DNA of 6,119 bases from Actinomycetota bacterium. GTDB lineage: Bacteria; Actinomycetota; Actinomycetes; S36-B12. The first letter of the stretch is position 1, and each line of letters opens with the position of its first letter. The notes beneath the pieces were generated by a model, which saw only the letters and a list, made by a program, of their open reading frames with translations, did no database searches and had not been told where the DNA came from. Of this stretch, positions 5,330 to 6,119 are shown in pieces. The translations under genes were made by a program, and so were the position numbers. Location: contig DNXA01000011.1 of the NCBI GenBank assembly GCA_003506065.1, positions 1-6,119 of the forward strand, written 5' to 3'.

Positions 5330-6119
5330 GCTCTTCGACAGTGCCACAGCAATGAGTCGTCGCAGGCTGATACTCCGCCGCTGATGACGAGTTGCGCGCG
5401 GCAAGAGCAGCGTGAGTCCACGCGGATGGATGTCGAATCGCAAGGGTGAATCCAGGCTCAGGGCCTCACCATCGATGGCGGGATCGACCCTTGGCTTCGC
5501 TGACCGGACCTCGAAACTCTTCACGTCAAAAGCCAGAAGAGTGCCGCCGTTGTTTGCAATTCCCAGTCCGGCCTGGGCTACAGCAGCGAGAGCCGCTGCT
5601 CCCGATTCCGCGCGCACTGCCAAAACTCCGAGCTGCCCATCTGCGATCGACTCGCGGCTTGCAGCGTCTGCGCTGAGTCCCAGTGAGTAGGAGTTGTTCG
5701 ACACGAGCAGCACGGTCGCATCGTCAACCTCTACTCCATCGGGAGTGGTGAACGACAACTCGACAGGATCAGCCTCTGGCCCGATGATCTCCGGCAGCCG
5801 GGCAAGAGTGGTGCCCAACTTGGACTCCCGATACTCCGGTGCCTGGGCAATCGAGGCGTAGGCGCCAAGGGAGACGTTGTTGACGAACAGTCGATCGCCG
5901 ACTGTCCCGTAGTCCACCCGACGCCTGCGCCCCTTCACGAACGCCTCAAGCACAGACCCAGGGTCAGTGCAGTCCAGGCCAAGGTCGCGTGCGAAGTGGT
6001 TTCGCGTTCCCGCAGGAATACAGACGAATGGCAGACCAGCTTCCACAGCAACAGCTGCGACAAGGGCCTGCGAACCATCTCCTCCAGCCATGCCAAGGCA
6101 ATCAGCGCCATCGGCAACT
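5327..6119 (-). CDS. Diacylglycerol/lipid kinase family protein (5' end off window)
   Basis: This is a partial gene. It reads open through the right edge, with about 263 codons visible, so the N-terminus is missing. The family (DAGK catalytic domain, YegS/DgkB/BmrU-like) phosphorylates diacylglycerol or related membrane lipids using ATP. Seen, from the edge: VADGADCLGMAGGDGSQALV, holding the nucleotide-binding GGDGS motif; then PAGTRNHFARDLGL, the conserved GT-N-FA-DLG segment; then RVDYGTVGDRLFVNNVSLGAYA, the start of the C-terminal beta-sandwich domain; then IDGEAL near the end, matching the conserved DGE. The Met at 6091 lies inside the conserved motif and is not the true start. The tail (RATRHQRRSISLRRL and on) is basic. 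In some actinobacteria such kinases are fused to a PAP2 phosphatase; here the C-terminus is free, but an N-terminal fusion cannot be excluded. The thioesterase follows 49 bases downstream. Confidence 0.87.
   Translation of the reverse strand, partial: VADGADCLGMAGGDGSQALVAAVAVEAGLPFVCIPAGTRNHFARDLGLDCTDPGSVLEAFVKGRRRRVDYGTVGDRLFVNNVSLGAYASIAQAPEYRESKLGTTLARLPEIIGPEADPVELSFTTPDGVEVDDATVLLVSNNSYSLGLSADAASRESIADGQLGVLAVRAESGAAALAAVAQAGLGIANNGGTLLAFDVKSFEVRSAKPRVDPAIDGEALSLDSPLRFDIHPRGLTLLLPRATRHQRRSISLRRLIAVALSKS

Noticed and set aside
5278..5421. N-terminal extension of the thioesterase to 5421 (314 residues)
   Set aside because: It overlaps the kinase 3' end by 95 bases, is rich in Cys/Arg/Ser with no hotdog features, and the family's usual start fits the ATG at 5277.
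5935..6091. Met at 6091 as the kinase start
   Set aside because: It falls directly before the GGDGS nucleotide-binding motif, and the frame stays open with family-like sequence (VADGADCLG) to the edge of the window.
1..6119. tRNA, rRNA, riboswitch, insertion sequence, prophage or defence genes
   Set aside because: No cloverleaf, conserved rRNA segment, transposase motif, long terminal inverted repeat or recognised defence domain was found on either strand.

Overview
The window looks like a chromosomal stretch from a moderately high-GC actinobacterium. By eye the GC content is a little under 60 percent, with C or G favoured at third codon positions. Three products point the same way. The amidohydrolase belongs to a type common in actinobacteria. 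The cellulase reads as a close relative of the Acidothermus cellulolyticus E1 family-5 endoglucanase. The lipid kinase has the GGDGS and PAGTRNHFARDLGL pattern typical of actinobacterial diacylglycerol-kinase-like proteins. I cannot name a genus. There is no rRNA, tRNA, insertion sequence, CRISPR array or phage gene that I can see.

Layout, left to right. A tyrosine-phosphatase-like protein (minus, 35-832) follows a metal-dependent amidohydrolase (minus, 972-2240). They are separated by 139 bases that contain a strong GC-rich hairpin (924-960), so they are probably separate transcription units. A divergent intergenic region (2241-2449) carries a good sigma-70-like promoter for the plus-strand gene and tandem 11-base repeats near the amidohydrolase start. 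Next is a secreted modular cellulase (plus, 2450-4453): signal peptide, GH5 catalytic domain, Pro/Thr/Ser linker, CBM2-like domain, second linker, second CBM2-like domain. It converges on an acyl-CoA thioesterase-like gene (minus, 4477-5277) with 23 bases between stop codons. Upstream of the thioesterase, on the same strand, is a diacylglycerol/lipid kinase-like gene (minus, stop at 5327) whose N-terminus lies beyond the right edge.

The genes do not form one obvious pathway. The cellulase is an exported enzyme with its own promoter. The kinase and thioesterase may be a small lipid or acyl-CoA transcription unit. The phosphatase and amidohydrolase are housekeeping or catabolic genes of unknown substrate. 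I see no clear evidence of an undescribed multi-gene system. The most interesting details are: the unusual cysteine placement and divergence of the two cellulose-binding-like domains; a Tyr where the phosphatase signature normally has His; a 15-codon mini-ORF that sits inside a hairpin and ends in an ATGA overlap with the thioesterase start; and inverted repeats that overlap stop codons at several gene ends.
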